This document shows, in pieces, positions 41,147 to 51,308 of a DNA stretch of 64,000 nucleotides. Within the stretch, counting starts at the first letter, position 1, and each line of letters starts with the position of its first letter. Origin of the DNA: Opitutus sp. (lineage in GTDB: Bacteria > Verrucomicrobiota > Verrucomicrobiia > Opitutales > Opitutaceae); assembly GCA_009695305.1 (NCBI GenBank), contig SIBG01000008.1:1-64000 (forward strand). The letters run 5' to 3'. The translations under genes were made by a program, and so were the position numbers. The notes under the pieces were generated by a model. That model worked only from the letters and a program-made list of their open reading frames with translations, ran no database searches and had not been told where the DNA came from.

Positions 41147-44100
41147 ATGCGGCCGGGGCGCCCTCGCCGCGTTTTCCCGCTCCAGCCACCGTCATGGCCG
41201 GAGTCATCGCCCGCGCCCCGCATCAGCATTTGCGTTATCTTCATCCGTGTCCATCCGTGCCCATCCGTGGTTAAAAAAACTCCTGCTCCCGAGTGCATCC
41301 GCCTGCGCGGCGTGCGTCAGAATAATCTCAAGGGCTTCGACCTCGATGTGCCGCTTGGCCGCTATCTCGTCGTCACCGGCCTGAGCGGAGCCGGCAAGTC
41401 CTCCCTCGTCTTCGACACGCTCCACGCCGAGGGCCAGCGCCGTTACGTCGAGACCTTCAGCGCCTACACGCGCCAGTTCCTCGACCTCCTCGACAAACCC
41501 AAGGTCGACTCGATCGAGAACATCCGCCCCTCGATCGCCATCGAACAGACCAACACCGTCAAGACGTCCCGCTCCACCGTCGGCACGATGACGGAGCTCA
41601 CCGATTTTTTCAAAGTCTGGTTCAGTCACGTCGCCGAATGCTTCGATCCCGTCACGGGCGAAAAAGTGGAGGACGACACTCCGCAATCCATCTGGACCAA
41701 AACCTCCTCGGCCCACGCCGGCCGCACTCTGCTGGTGGGTTTCAAGATCACCAAACCCGCCAATCTCACGTGGCCCGAAATTCTCCCGAACCTCAAAAAC
41801 CAGGGCTACGTCCGCTTGCTCGCCGAAAACGCGCTCTTCAAACTCGACGACGTCCTCGCGGCGCCGGCTCAGATTGCCAACCTGAAAACCCACATCTTTG
41901 TCATTCAGGATCGCCTCGCCATCACGGCCGCGAACCAGTCACGCTTCCTCGAAGCGACCGAGACTGCCCTGCACTTCGGCCAGGGCCAGGTTCACTGCTT
42001 CACGGCCGACACGCTTGGGCCCGCCGGTCACTTTTCCCGCGGACTCCACTCGCCGAAATCCGGCCGCACCTTCCGCGCCGCGTCGCCGGCGCTCTTCTCG
42101 TTCAACTCCCCGCTCGGCGCCTGCCCCAAATGCCGCGGTTTCGGTCGCGTCATCGACATCGACTACCGCCTCGCCCTGCCCGACCAATCACGCTCGATCA
42201 ACGACGGCGCGATCAAATGCTGGGAAAGCGAAATCTATGGCGAGTCCAAGAAAGATCTCCTCGTCTTCACCCGGAAAAGAAAAATCCCGACGCACGTTCC
42301 CTTCGCGTCGCTCACCCCGGAACAGCAAGCTTACATCATCGACGGCGAGCCCGGCTACGGGGAGGAGAATGGCAAGCCGTGGCCGAAATATTGGTATGGC
42401 CTGAAGGGGTTTTTCCGCTGGCTCGAAAAAAACACCTACAAGATGCACGTGCGCGTCTTTCTCGCGCGCTACCGCGCCTACAACCCCTGCCCCGCCTGCG
42501 GCGGCCAGCGCCTGCAGCCCGAGGCCCTTTGCTGGAAGTGGCAAAACCGCACCCTCCCCGACCTCTACCAACTCCCCGTCTCCGACCTCCTCACCCTCCT
42601 CGGAAAGTGTCACCCAGGGGGTGACGCTTCCTTCGCGGCACCGGCCACGCACTCCGCTTCACTCGCCTACGACTCGATTCTCACGCGCCTCCGCTATCTC
42701 GAACAAGTCGGCCTCGCCTACCTCACCCTCGATCGTCAGTCGAAGACCCTCTCCGGCGGCGAAGTCCAGCGCGTCAACCTCACCAGTTGTCTCGGCACCT
42801 CGCTGGTCGACACGCTCTTCGTCCTCGACGAACCCAGCGTCGGCCTCCACTCGCGCGACATCGATCGCCTCATTGCGATCATCCGCTCGCTCACCGACAC
42901 CGGCAACACCGTCGTCGTCGTCGAGCACGACGAGGCGATGATCCGCGCCGCCGACCACGTCATCGAAGTCGGCCCCGAGCCCGGCAGTCGCGGCGGTCAC
43001 ATCGTTTTTCAAGGGACCGTCCCCGCCCTGCGCGCTTCGCCCGCGAGCATCACCGGCGCATATTTCTCCGGCCGCCAGTCGATCGAATCGCCCTCGCGCC
43101 GCCGTCCGGTTGGTCATTGGTCATTGGACCTTGGTCATTCCCAGCGGACTCCTTGGCTCCACTTTCACCACGTCACCAAACACAATCTCCGCCACCTCGA
43201 CGTCTCCCTGCCACTGGGCCGCCTCGTCTGCCTCAGTGGCGTCTCCGGTTCCGGCAAGTCCACCCTCCTCGACCACGTCATCTACCAGGGCCTCCTCGCG
43301 AAACGCCTCCAACTCACCGAAGACCCCGCCGTCATCGAATCCATCCAGTGTGATATCGAGTTTTCCGACCTCGTCCTCGTCGATCAGTCTCCTCTCTCGC
43401 GCACGCCGCGCTCGAATCCCGCGCTCTACACTGAAGCGTGGGAACTCATCCGCGAACTCTATGCCGCCACCCCCGCCGCCCAGGCCGCCGGCTTCAGCCC
43501 CTCCAGCTTTTCTTTCAACAGCGGCGATGGTCGCTGTGAGCACTGCCTCGGCCTCGGCTACGAACGCGTCGAGATGCAATTTCTCTCCGACGTTTTTGTC
43601 CCCTGTCCCGTTTGCGAAAGCCGCCGGTTCAAACCCGAGGTGCTCGCGATTCAGTGGAGTGGCCGCTCCATCGCTGATCTCCTCGCCACCTCGGTCACGG
43701 ATGCGCTCGCGCTCTTCACGGCGCAGGCCGAGATTCACCGCCGCCTCGCCTCGCTCGACTCCGTCGGCCTCGGTTACCTCACGCTCGGCCAGCCACTCAA
43801 CACGCTTAGCGGCGGCGAATCCCAACGCCTGAAACTCGTCCGCTACCTCGGCCCGTTCACGGGCGATTCTGCCGTCCCGCCTCCCGCCTCCCACTCTCCT
43901 CCTCCCGCTGGAGCCTTGCTCCTGCTGGACGAACCGACCACCGGCCTCCACCGCCACGACGTCAAACGCCTCCTCGCCGTCCTGCATGCCCTCGTCGATC
44001 GCGGCCACAGCGTCGTCGTCATCGAGCACAACCTCGACGTCCTTAAGTCCGCCGACTGGCTCCTGGAAATCGGCCCCGACGCCGGCGCCAAGGGTGGCCG

Positions 44101-46984
44101 CATTGTCGCCGCCGGCCCCCCCGAATTCGTCGCCACCGCCGCCACCGCGACCTCGCCCTTCCTCTGCGCCGCCCTCTCGACTTGTAACCTAATAGGTTAC
44201 AACCCTTCGGAGCTCGCGGCCGCTGAAGACCCCGCGCCCTACCAGGCTCCCCTCAGCCTGTCTGCCGGCGACCTCACGATCTACGGCGCGCGCGAGAACA
44301 ATCTCAAAAATCTCTCGCTCTCCCTCCCTCACCGGCAACTCAACGTCGTCACTGGCGTCTCCGGCTCCGGCAAATCCACGCTCGCGTTCGACATCGTGTT
44401 TGCCGAGGGCCAGCGCCGCTTCATGGAGTCGATGTCGCCCTACGCGCGGCAATTCGTCGAACAACTCCCGCGCCCCGCCGTCGACCGTCTCACCGGCATC
44501 CCGCCGACCGTCGCCATCGAACAGCGCGTCACCCGCGGCTCGCGCAAATCCACCGTCGCCACCATCACCGAGGTCGCACAATACCTCCGCCTCCTCTACG
44601 CGCGCCTCGGCGTCCAGCATCACCCCGACACCGACCAGGCCGTCAAACCGCTTTCGCCCGGCGCGCTCAGGAAACTTCTCACCCGCGTCCTCGCCACCCC
44701 GAAGGCAAAACGCGCCAGGCATCTCTACCTTTGCGCCCCGCTCATCCGCGGCCGCAAGGGACACCACCAGCCCATCGCCACCTGGATCGCGAACCAGGGC
44801 TATCCCCTCCTCCGCGCCGACGGCAAAATCACGCGCGTCGATGCCTTCCAGAAACTCGATCGCTACAAGGAGCATGATGTTGAAGTGGTCGTGGCCGATC
44901 TGACCGACGCTGCGCAGCAAGACCCCAAGTGGCTGGATCGTCAGCTCGCCGTGGCCCTCCGCCTCGGCCAAGGCGCCTGCTTTCTGCTCACGCCCGCGGG
45001 AGAAATTCTTTCCTGGTTCTCTACCACGCGCACCGACGTCGAGACGGGTGAAAGTTTCCCCGAGCTCGATCCGAAGCATTTTTCGTTCAACTCTCCGCGC
45101 GGTTGGTGCCCGTCTTGTCGGGGCCACGGCCGGATCTTCCCGTGGATGCTCGTCCCCGATGATGACGAGGAAAACTCCGACCCGCTCGCGAAGCTCCGCG
45201 CCTTCGGCGTCGATTCCGCCGAGGACATCTCCGACGCCGGCACCCCGTGCCCTGAATGCCACGGCGCCCGCCTCAACCGCACCGCCCGGGCCGTCAAACT
45301 CCACTTCCGCAAAAAGCAGGCGCCGCTCTCGCTGCCCGCGCTGCTCGCGGCCACCCCCGCCCAGCTGCTCGCTCACCTCCACGCGCTCGACCTTGACGCC
45401 CGCGGCCAGCTCATCACGCAGGATATTGTCCCGCAAATCGCCGAGCGCCTGAAATTCCTCGATCACGTCGGCCTCGGCTACCTCTCGCTCGACCGCCCCA
45501 CGCAGACGCTCTCCGGCGGCGAAGCCCAGCGCATCCGGCTCGCCGCGCAACTCGGCACCAATCTGGCCGGCGTCCTCTACGTCCTCGACGAACCGAGCAT
45601 CGGCCTCCACGCCCGCGACAATGAACGCCTGATCGAAACCCTGCTCACGCTCCGCGACAAAGGTAACACCCTTCTGGTCGTCGAACACGACGAGGAACTG
45701 ATGGCGCGCGCCGACCAGATCATCGACCTGGGTCCCGCCGCCGGCATCCACGGTGGCGAACTGCTCGCCCAAGGCACGCCCGCCGAAATCAAGCGCAACG
45801 CCCAATCCCTCACCGGCCTCTTCCTCGCCAAGGGTCTCGTGCATCCGCTCCGTGGCGAATATCGCCCCATCGACCACCAAAACGCAAAAATCAAAAAGTC
45901 CCCTTGGCTGGAACTGCGCGACGTCCAATTCCGAAATCTCAAGAACTTCGACCTGCGCCTCCCTCTCGGCCGCCTCATCATGGTCGCCGGTCCCAGTGGC
46001 GCCGGCAAATCCACGCTGTTTCGCGACGTCCTCTACCCCGCCGTTACGCACGCGATCAAAACACGAAAGCCGAAACTCACCGGCCGCGACTTCGTCCGCG
46101 CCACTGCCTTTGCCTCCGCTTCTGATCCTTCGCCATTGCCGTTTGCGGAGCTGCGCGGCACCAGCGGCTTCCGCTCCGTCATCGAGGTGGACCAGTCCCC
46201 CATCGGCAAAACTCCGCGCTCCACCCCCGCCACCTACCTCGGGATCTTCGACCTCATCCGGCAGTTCTTCGCGTCCCTGCCTGAGTCAAAAATCCGTGGC
46301 TACGCCGCCGGCCGTTTCTCGTTTAACACCGCCGGCGGTCGTTGCCCCACCTGTGAAGGTGCCGGCCGCATCCGTCTGGAAATGGCGTTCATGCCCGATA
46401 CCTACCTCCCGTGTGACGACTGCCGCGGCCTCCGCTACGGCTCGGATCTCGCCGACCTCACGTGGAAAAGCAAAACGATCGGTCAGGTCCTCCAGCTCAC
46501 GTTCGAGGAAGCCGCCGCGTTTTTCGATTTCCACTCGCAGCTCTCCCAAGTCTGCCGGCTCATGATCGACTGCGGCCTCGGCTACCTCACGCTCGGCCAG
46601 AGCTCCCCTTCACTCTCCGGCGGGGAAGCGCAACGCCTCAAGCTCGTCACCGAACTTTCGCACGGTCTCGCCACCTATCGCGAACGCAGCCGTGGCACCC
46701 TGCCCCGCAATCTCTACCTCCTCGAGGAACCGACCATTGGCCTGCACTTGAGCGACTGCGAAAAACTCATCCGCGTCCTCCACTCGCTCGTCGATCAGGG
46801 CCATACCGTCGTCGTGATCGAGCACCACCTCGACCTGCTCGCCGAGGCGGACTACATCGTCGAGCTCGGTCCGGTCGGCGGTCCGGCGGGTGGCGAATTA
46901 CTCTATCAGGGCGAACTCGCCGGCCTGCTCAAGGTGAAGGGCAGTCCCACCGCGCCCTACCTGCGCGCGCGGCTAAAAAAATAA
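41147..46984 (+). CDS. uvrA: Tandem-duplicated excinuclease UvrA (four ABC ATPase modules, 1945 aa); start could be GTG 41267
   Basis: Four Walker A segments 'GLSGAGKSS', 'GVSGSGKST', 'GVSGSGKST', 'GPSGAGKST'; four 'LSGGE(V/S/A)QR' signatures; Zn-finger CxxC pairs in every module. Confidence 0.93.
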   Translation: MRPGRPRRVFPLQPPSWPESSPAPRISICVIFIRVHPCPSVVKKTPAPECIRLRGVRQNNLKGFDLDVPLGRYLVVTGLSGAGKSSLVFDTLHAEGQRRYVETFSAYTRQFLDLLDKPKVDSIENIRPSIAIEQTNTVKTSRSTVGTMTELTDFFKVWFSHVAECFDPVTGEKVEDDTPQSIWTKTSSAHAGRTLLVGFKITKPANLTWPEILPNLKNQGYVRLLAENALFKLDDVLAAPAQIANLKTHIFVIQDRLAITAANQSRFLEATETALHFGQGQVHCFTADTLGPAGHFSRGLHSPKSGRTFRAASPALFSFNSPLGACPKCRGFGRVIDIDYRLALPDQSRSINDGAIKCWESEIYGESKKDLLVFTRKRKIPTHVPFASLTPEQQAYIIDGEPGYGEENGKPWPKYWYGLKGFFRWLEKNTYKMHVRVFLARYRAYNPCPACGGQRLQPEALCWKWQNRTLPDLYQLPVSDLLTLLGKCHPGGDASFAAPATHSASLAYDSILTRLRYLEQVGLAYLTLDRQSKTLSGGEVQRVNLTSCLGTSLVDTLFVLDEPSVGLHSRDIDRLIAIIRSLTDTGNTVVVVEHDEAMIRAADHVIEVGPEPGSRGGHIVFQGTVPALRASPASITGAYFSGRQSIESPSRRRPVGHWSLDLGHSQRTPWLHFHHVTKHNLRHLDVSLPLGRLVCLSGVSGSGKSTLLDHVIYQGLLAKRLQLTEDPAVIESIQCDIEFSDLVLVDQSPLSRTPRSNPALYTEAWELIRELYAATPAAQAAGFSPSSFSFNSGDGRCEHCLGLGYERVEMQFLSDVFVPCPVCESRRFKPEVLAIQWSGRSIADLLATSVTDALALFTAQAEIHRRLASLDSVGLGYLTLGQPLNTLSGGESQRLKLVRYLGPFTGDSAVPPPASHSPPPAGALLLLDEPTTGLHRHDVKRLLAVLHALVDRGHSVVVIEHNLDVLKSADWLLEIGPDAGAKGGRIVAAGPPEFVATAATATSPFLCAALSTCNLIGYNPSELAAAEDPAPYQAPLSLSAGDLTIYGARENNLKNLSLSLPHRQLNVVTGVSGSGKSTLAFDIVFAEGQRRFMESMSPYARQFVEQLPRPAVDRLTGIPPTVAIEQRVTRGSRKSTVATITEVAQYLRLLYARLGVQHHPDTDQAVKPLSPGALRKLLTRVLATPKAKRARHLYLCAPLIRGRKGHHQPIATWIANQGYPLLRADGKITRVDAFQKLDRYKEHDVEVVVADLTDAAQQDPKWLDRQLAVALRLGQGACFLLTPAGEILSWFSTTRTDVETGESFPELDPKHFSFNSPRGWCPSCRGHGRIFPWMLVPDDDEENSDPLAKLRAFGVDSAEDISDAGTPCPECHGARLNRTARAVKLHFRKKQAPLSLPALLAATPAQLLAHLHALDLDARGQLITQDIVPQIAERLKFLDHVGLGYLSLDRPTQTLSGGEAQRIRLAAQLGTNLAGVLYVLDEPSIGLHARDNERLIETLLTLRDKGNTLLVVEHDEELMARADQIIDLGPAAGIHGGELLAQGTPAEIKRNAQSLTGLFLAKGLVHPLRGEYRPIDHQNAKIKKSPWLELRDVQFRNLKNFDLRLPLGRLIMVAGPSGAGKSTLFRDVLYPAVTHAIKTRKPKLTGRDFVRATAFASASDPSPLPFAELRGTSGFRSVIEVDQSPIGKTPRSTPATYLGIFDLIRQFFASLPESKIRGYAAGRFSFNTAGGRCPTCEGAGRIRLEMAFMPDTYLPCDDCRGLRYGSDLADLTWKSKTIGQVLQLTFEEAAAFFDFHSQLSQVCRLMIDCGLGYLTLGQSSPSLSGGEAQRLKLVTELSHGLATYRERSRGTLPRNLYLLEEPTIGLHLSDCEKLIRVLHSLVDQGHTVVVIEHHLDLLAEADYIVELGPVGGPAGGELLYQGELAGLLKVKGSPTAPYLRARLKK
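41242..41279. repeat. 10-bp-period repeat CATCCGTGTCCATCCGTGCCCATCCGTGGTTAAAA
   Basis: Three tandem (C)CATCCGTG units at the uvrA 5' end. Confidence 0.8.
42605..42629. repeat. Palindrome AAGTGTCACCC-AGG-GGGTGACGCTT, in frame in uvrA
   Basis: 10/11 arm match. Confidence 0.7.
43108..43143. repeat. GGTCATTGGTCATTGGACCTTGGTCATT word repeat, in frame in uvrA linker
   Basis: Tandem (T)TGGTCATTGG units encoding 'PVGHWSLDLGHSQ'. Confidence 0.7.
44182..44202. repeat. 21-bp perfect palindrome TTGTAACCTAATAGGTTACAA, in frame in uvrA
   Basis: 10-bp arms around one central A; AT-rich in GC-rich context. Confidence 0.85.
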
Positions 46985-47017
46985 TTCCTCTCCGAATCTT
47001 GGGCACGCCCACTGCGC

Positions 47018-47461
47018 CTATTTCGCTTTCGCGGCGGCCACCACACTCGCGTCGTGCGCCTTCGCGGCGTCCTGCACCACCTTGACCAGCTCGGCCAGCG
47101 CGACCGGCTTGAGCAGGTAGCGGAACAGCGCCGCCTCGTTCACGCTGCGCAGCAGCATTTCCGGTTTCATGTAGCCCGTCACCAGCACCCGCTGCATGTG
47201 GGGAAACTCCTCGCACGCGCGCACCAGAAAATTCATGCCATTGCCGCCCGGCATCAGGTGGTCGGCCACGACAACCTTGAACGCCTTTTTCTGGAGGATA
47301 AAATCCGCTTCGCGCGCCGTCGTCGCCGTCGTGACTTCAAACGCCGCCGTCAGCGCCGCGGAAAACACATCAAGCAGGGGTTTCTCATCATCGACGAGCA
47401 GCACGGCAGCCTTGACGGAACGGTCGGCGCTGGCGGGGATCGGGTTGGTGGCTGACATCAA
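47018..47461 (-). CDS. Response regulator receiver (CheY-like)
   Basis: 'AAVLLVDDEKPLLDVFSAAL...KVVVADHLMPGGNGMNFL...YLLKPVALAEL'. Confidence 0.9.
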   Translation of the reverse strand: MMSATNPIPASADRSVKAAVLLVDDEKPLLDVFSAALTAAFEVTTATTAREADFILQKKAFKVVVADHLMPGGNGMNFLVRACEEFPHMQRVLVTGYMKPEMLLRSVNEAALFRYLLKPVALAELVKVVQDAAKAHDASVVAAAKAK

Positions 47462-47585
47462 GGGGCCATGGTGTTTCTTGCGGCGGGCTTGGCAAATCCA
47501 AATCTCTGCGCCCGTCTAAGGGTCATTCCCATGGCTTTTGGTTTGCCACTTTTCGGTCGCGACCGTTCCGTAGCGTCTCTTCGCG

Positions 47586-48611
47586 ATGGAAACCTACGAT
47601 TTGCACGCCGCCATCCGCTCCGGTTCGCTGGCCAAGGTTCCGCCGTCGGCCCTCTCCGCCGACTTGCTCACGGCCCGCAACGCCGCGGGCAACACCCCCC
47701 TCCACCTCGCCGCCAAGACCGGACTGCTGCGCGAACTGCCCGCCGCCCTGCTCACGGACGATACCATCGCCGTGAAGAATGACGCCGGTTACACGCCCCT
47801 GCATCACGCCGCACTCGGCGGCCATCTCGATCAAGTGCCACCCGCCCGGCTCACCCTCGAGGCCCTTTCCGCCCGCAGCAACGCCGGCTACTCCGGGTTC
47901 CACCTCGCGGCCGCCCAAGGCCATCTCGGCCAGATTCCCGCCGCCCTGCTCACCGCCGACATCGTCCTGCGCCAGACCGACGTCGGCAACACGCTGCTGC
48001 ACGAGGCGGCGGAGAACGGCACCCTCGGGGTCATTCCCGCCGTGTTCCTCACCGGCGAAAACCTCACGCTCAAAAACATCGGCGGCGAAACCGTGCTCCA
48101 CGTCGCCGCGTTCAACGGCCACCTCGATCAGATCCCACCCACGCTGCTCACGGCCGCCGCCCTCCGCGATGTCACCAGCGCTGGTGACACCGTTTTTCAC
48201 GCCGCTGCGATCTCGGGCCACCTCGAGCAAATCCCCGCCCAGTTCCTCACGCACGACAATCTCGTCCTCGCGAGCAAGACCGGCTTCACCGCCATTCACG
48301 CCGCCGCCGAGAGCGGGCAGTTCGACAAGATTCCCCGCGCGTCGCTCACGCCGGATCTGTTGCTCACCCGCAATGACAACGGTGACACTCCACTCCACGC
48401 CGCCGCCTTTGAAGGCCATCTCAACCAGCTATCTGACGACCTGCTGACGCCCGACCACGTCGCGACTCGCAATTACGACGGCCTGTCGGTCGCGCGGACT
48501 GCGGCCGATCGCGGCTATCTCAATCAGATTCCCGCCAACGCCCGGCCGAAGACGATGACTCCCTTCCGCCGCTTCCTGCACAATATCGGCCGCGCGAAAG
48601 CGCCGTTCTGA
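47586..48611 (+). CDS. Ankyrin-repeat protein
   Basis: Regular repeats 'NAAGNTPLHLAAKTGLLRELPAALLTDDTI', 'NDAGYTPLHHAALGGHLDQVPPARLT', 'NDNGDTPLHAAAFEGHLNQL'. Confidence 0.88.
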   Translation: METYDLHAAIRSGSLAKVPPSALSADLLTARNAAGNTPLHLAAKTGLLRELPAALLTDDTIAVKNDAGYTPLHHAALGGHLDQVPPARLTLEALSARSNAGYSGFHLAAAQGHLGQIPAALLTADIVLRQTDVGNTLLHEAAENGTLGVIPAVFLTGENLTLKNIGGETVLHVAAFNGHLDQIPPTLLTAAALRDVTSAGDTVFHAAAISGHLEQIPAQFLTHDNLVLASKTGFTAIHAAAESGQFDKIPRASLTPDLLLTRNDNGDTPLHAAAFEGHLNQLSDDLLTPDHVATRNYDGLSVARTAADRGYLNQIPANARPKTMTPFRRFLHNIGRAKAPF

Positions 48612-48646
48612 GCAGCGCTTGACCCGCCTGGAAACCGAAGTCTTAG

Positions 48647-50041
<1,395 letters not shown>

Positions 50042-50068
50042 GGCCGGATTTATCCCGCGATTTCATCA

Positions 50069-50099
50069 AGGCCGGGCTGCTCGCCCGGCCTTTTTTTTA
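50069..50099 (+). terminator. Rho-independent terminator after eno
   Basis: AAGGCCGGGC-TGCTC-GCCCGGCC-TTTTTTTT. Confidence 0.9.
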
Positions 50100-50156
50100 T
50101 CCACCGCCAATCCCCTCGACTCCGCCTCCCCGCGCCTTACACTTCGCCTCAGCACG

Positions 50157-50792
50157 ATGAAAGCGCTCCTTCTCCGCACCGCCTTGGTCTCCGCTTCACT
50201 GGCCGCCAGCGTGTTCGCCGCCGACGAAACGACCACCAGCGCGCGCATGAAGGAAATCCTGAAAGCCCAGCTCGCCGCGGACGCCAAAAATCAGTCCGCC
50301 AAGCCAGCGCCCACGGCGCCGGTTACCGCCGCCAAACCCGAAGTTCCCGCCGAGCCAGCGGCACCGACCTCCGCGCCGGCCACCGCTCCAACGAAAAAAG
50401 CCGCCGCCGCGGCGAGTGTTACAGCGGCTCAAAAGCAAGCGCCCACGGTTCTCCCCAAGGTTGAGGTGAGGAAAGACCGCGTCACCGTCCTCGACCATCA
50501 GTTGCAGGAGCAGGAAAAGGAAATCGCGCGCGAACAGAAGAACACCAAGCCCACCGAATTGGATAAGGCACTCAACGGCTCCAAGGTCTCCACCACCCTC
50601 TCCGCGCTGGGCGGTGATTCAGCCCAGCATCGGGCCACCATCGCCAAGGAACGGGTCAGCCTGATGGAAGATGAGAAGGATCTCATCGAAGCCATCGCCC
50701 ACGCCAGAACGAAGGAGGAGAAGCAGAAGCTCCAAAAGGAACTCGACGAGCTCAAAGCAATGCGCCGCGACTTGGAGAAGTCGCTCCGCTAG
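50157..50792 (+). CDS. Exported Ala/Pro-rich, coiled-coil protein of unknown function
   Basis: Signal peptide 'MKALLLRTALVSASLAASVFA'; low-complexity linker; C-terminal charged helix. Confidence 0.7.
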   Translation: MKALLLRTALVSASLAASVFAADETTTSARMKEILKAQLAADAKNQSAKPAPTAPVTAAKPEVPAEPAAPTSAPATAPTKKAAAAASVTAAQKQAPTVLPKVEVRKDRVTVLDHQLQEQEKEIAREQKNTKPTELDKALNGSKVSTTLSALGGDSAQHRATIAKERVSLMEDEKDLIEAIAHARTKEEKQKLQKELDELKAMRRDLEKSLR

Positions 50793-50805
50793 TCTCCGTA
50801 ACTTT

Positions 50806-51252
50806 TCACGCCGCTACGTTGGTCGCCTGGTCGTTTCTTACCAGACGATCCAGCGCCTCGGCGATCGCTGCGCGGACTTGCTCCCGCGGCACGTGCTTCA
50901 GCACGTGACCCAACGCGCCGAGTCGCGTAAAACGATTTACCGTCTCCGTGCAGTCCTGCGCCACTAGCACCGTCACAGCCGCAGCTGGATCCAGCTGCCT
51001 GATCCGCCGCAGGACGTCGTCGCCGGCCATCGCCGGCATGCTCACGTCCAGCAGCACGAAGTCGGGACGGTGCCCGTGATAGAGTTCGACGGCCCGCTCA
51101 CCATCTGAGGCCTCCCGCACCGCCGTCACGCCAAGCGTCCCGAGCAACATCCGGAGATATGACCGAACGTGCCGCTCATCAGCAACGATGAGCGCCGTGG
51201 GTGCCCCGCCTGCCCACGCAGGTGAAGTGGTCCAGGACCGAGTGGATTGCAT
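50806..51252 (-). CDS. Response regulator receiver (CheY-like)
   Basis: 'TALIVADERHVRSYLRMLLG...PDFVLLDVSMPAMAGDDVLRRI'. Confidence 0.88.
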   Translation of the reverse strand: MQSTRSWTTSPAWAGGAPTALIVADERHVRSYLRMLLGTLGVTAVREASDGERAVELYHGHRPDFVLLDVSMPAMAGDDVLRRIRQLDPAAAVTVLVAQDCTETVNRFTRLGALGHVLKHVPREQVRAAIAEALDRLVRNDQATNVAA

Positions 51253-51308
51253 GCCTGACCATCGGCACGAATCGCCACGGGCTTAATGCCCGGCTCAATT
51301 CATCGCCG

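Noticed and set aside
41101-41298. 65-aa minus ORF 'MHSGAGVFLTTDGHGWTRMKIT...'
   Set aside because: Translation of the CATCCGTG word repeat, not a gene.
44189-46051. 620-aa minus-strand ORF inside uvrA
   Set aside because: Antisense of conserved UvrA motifs; no recognisable domains.
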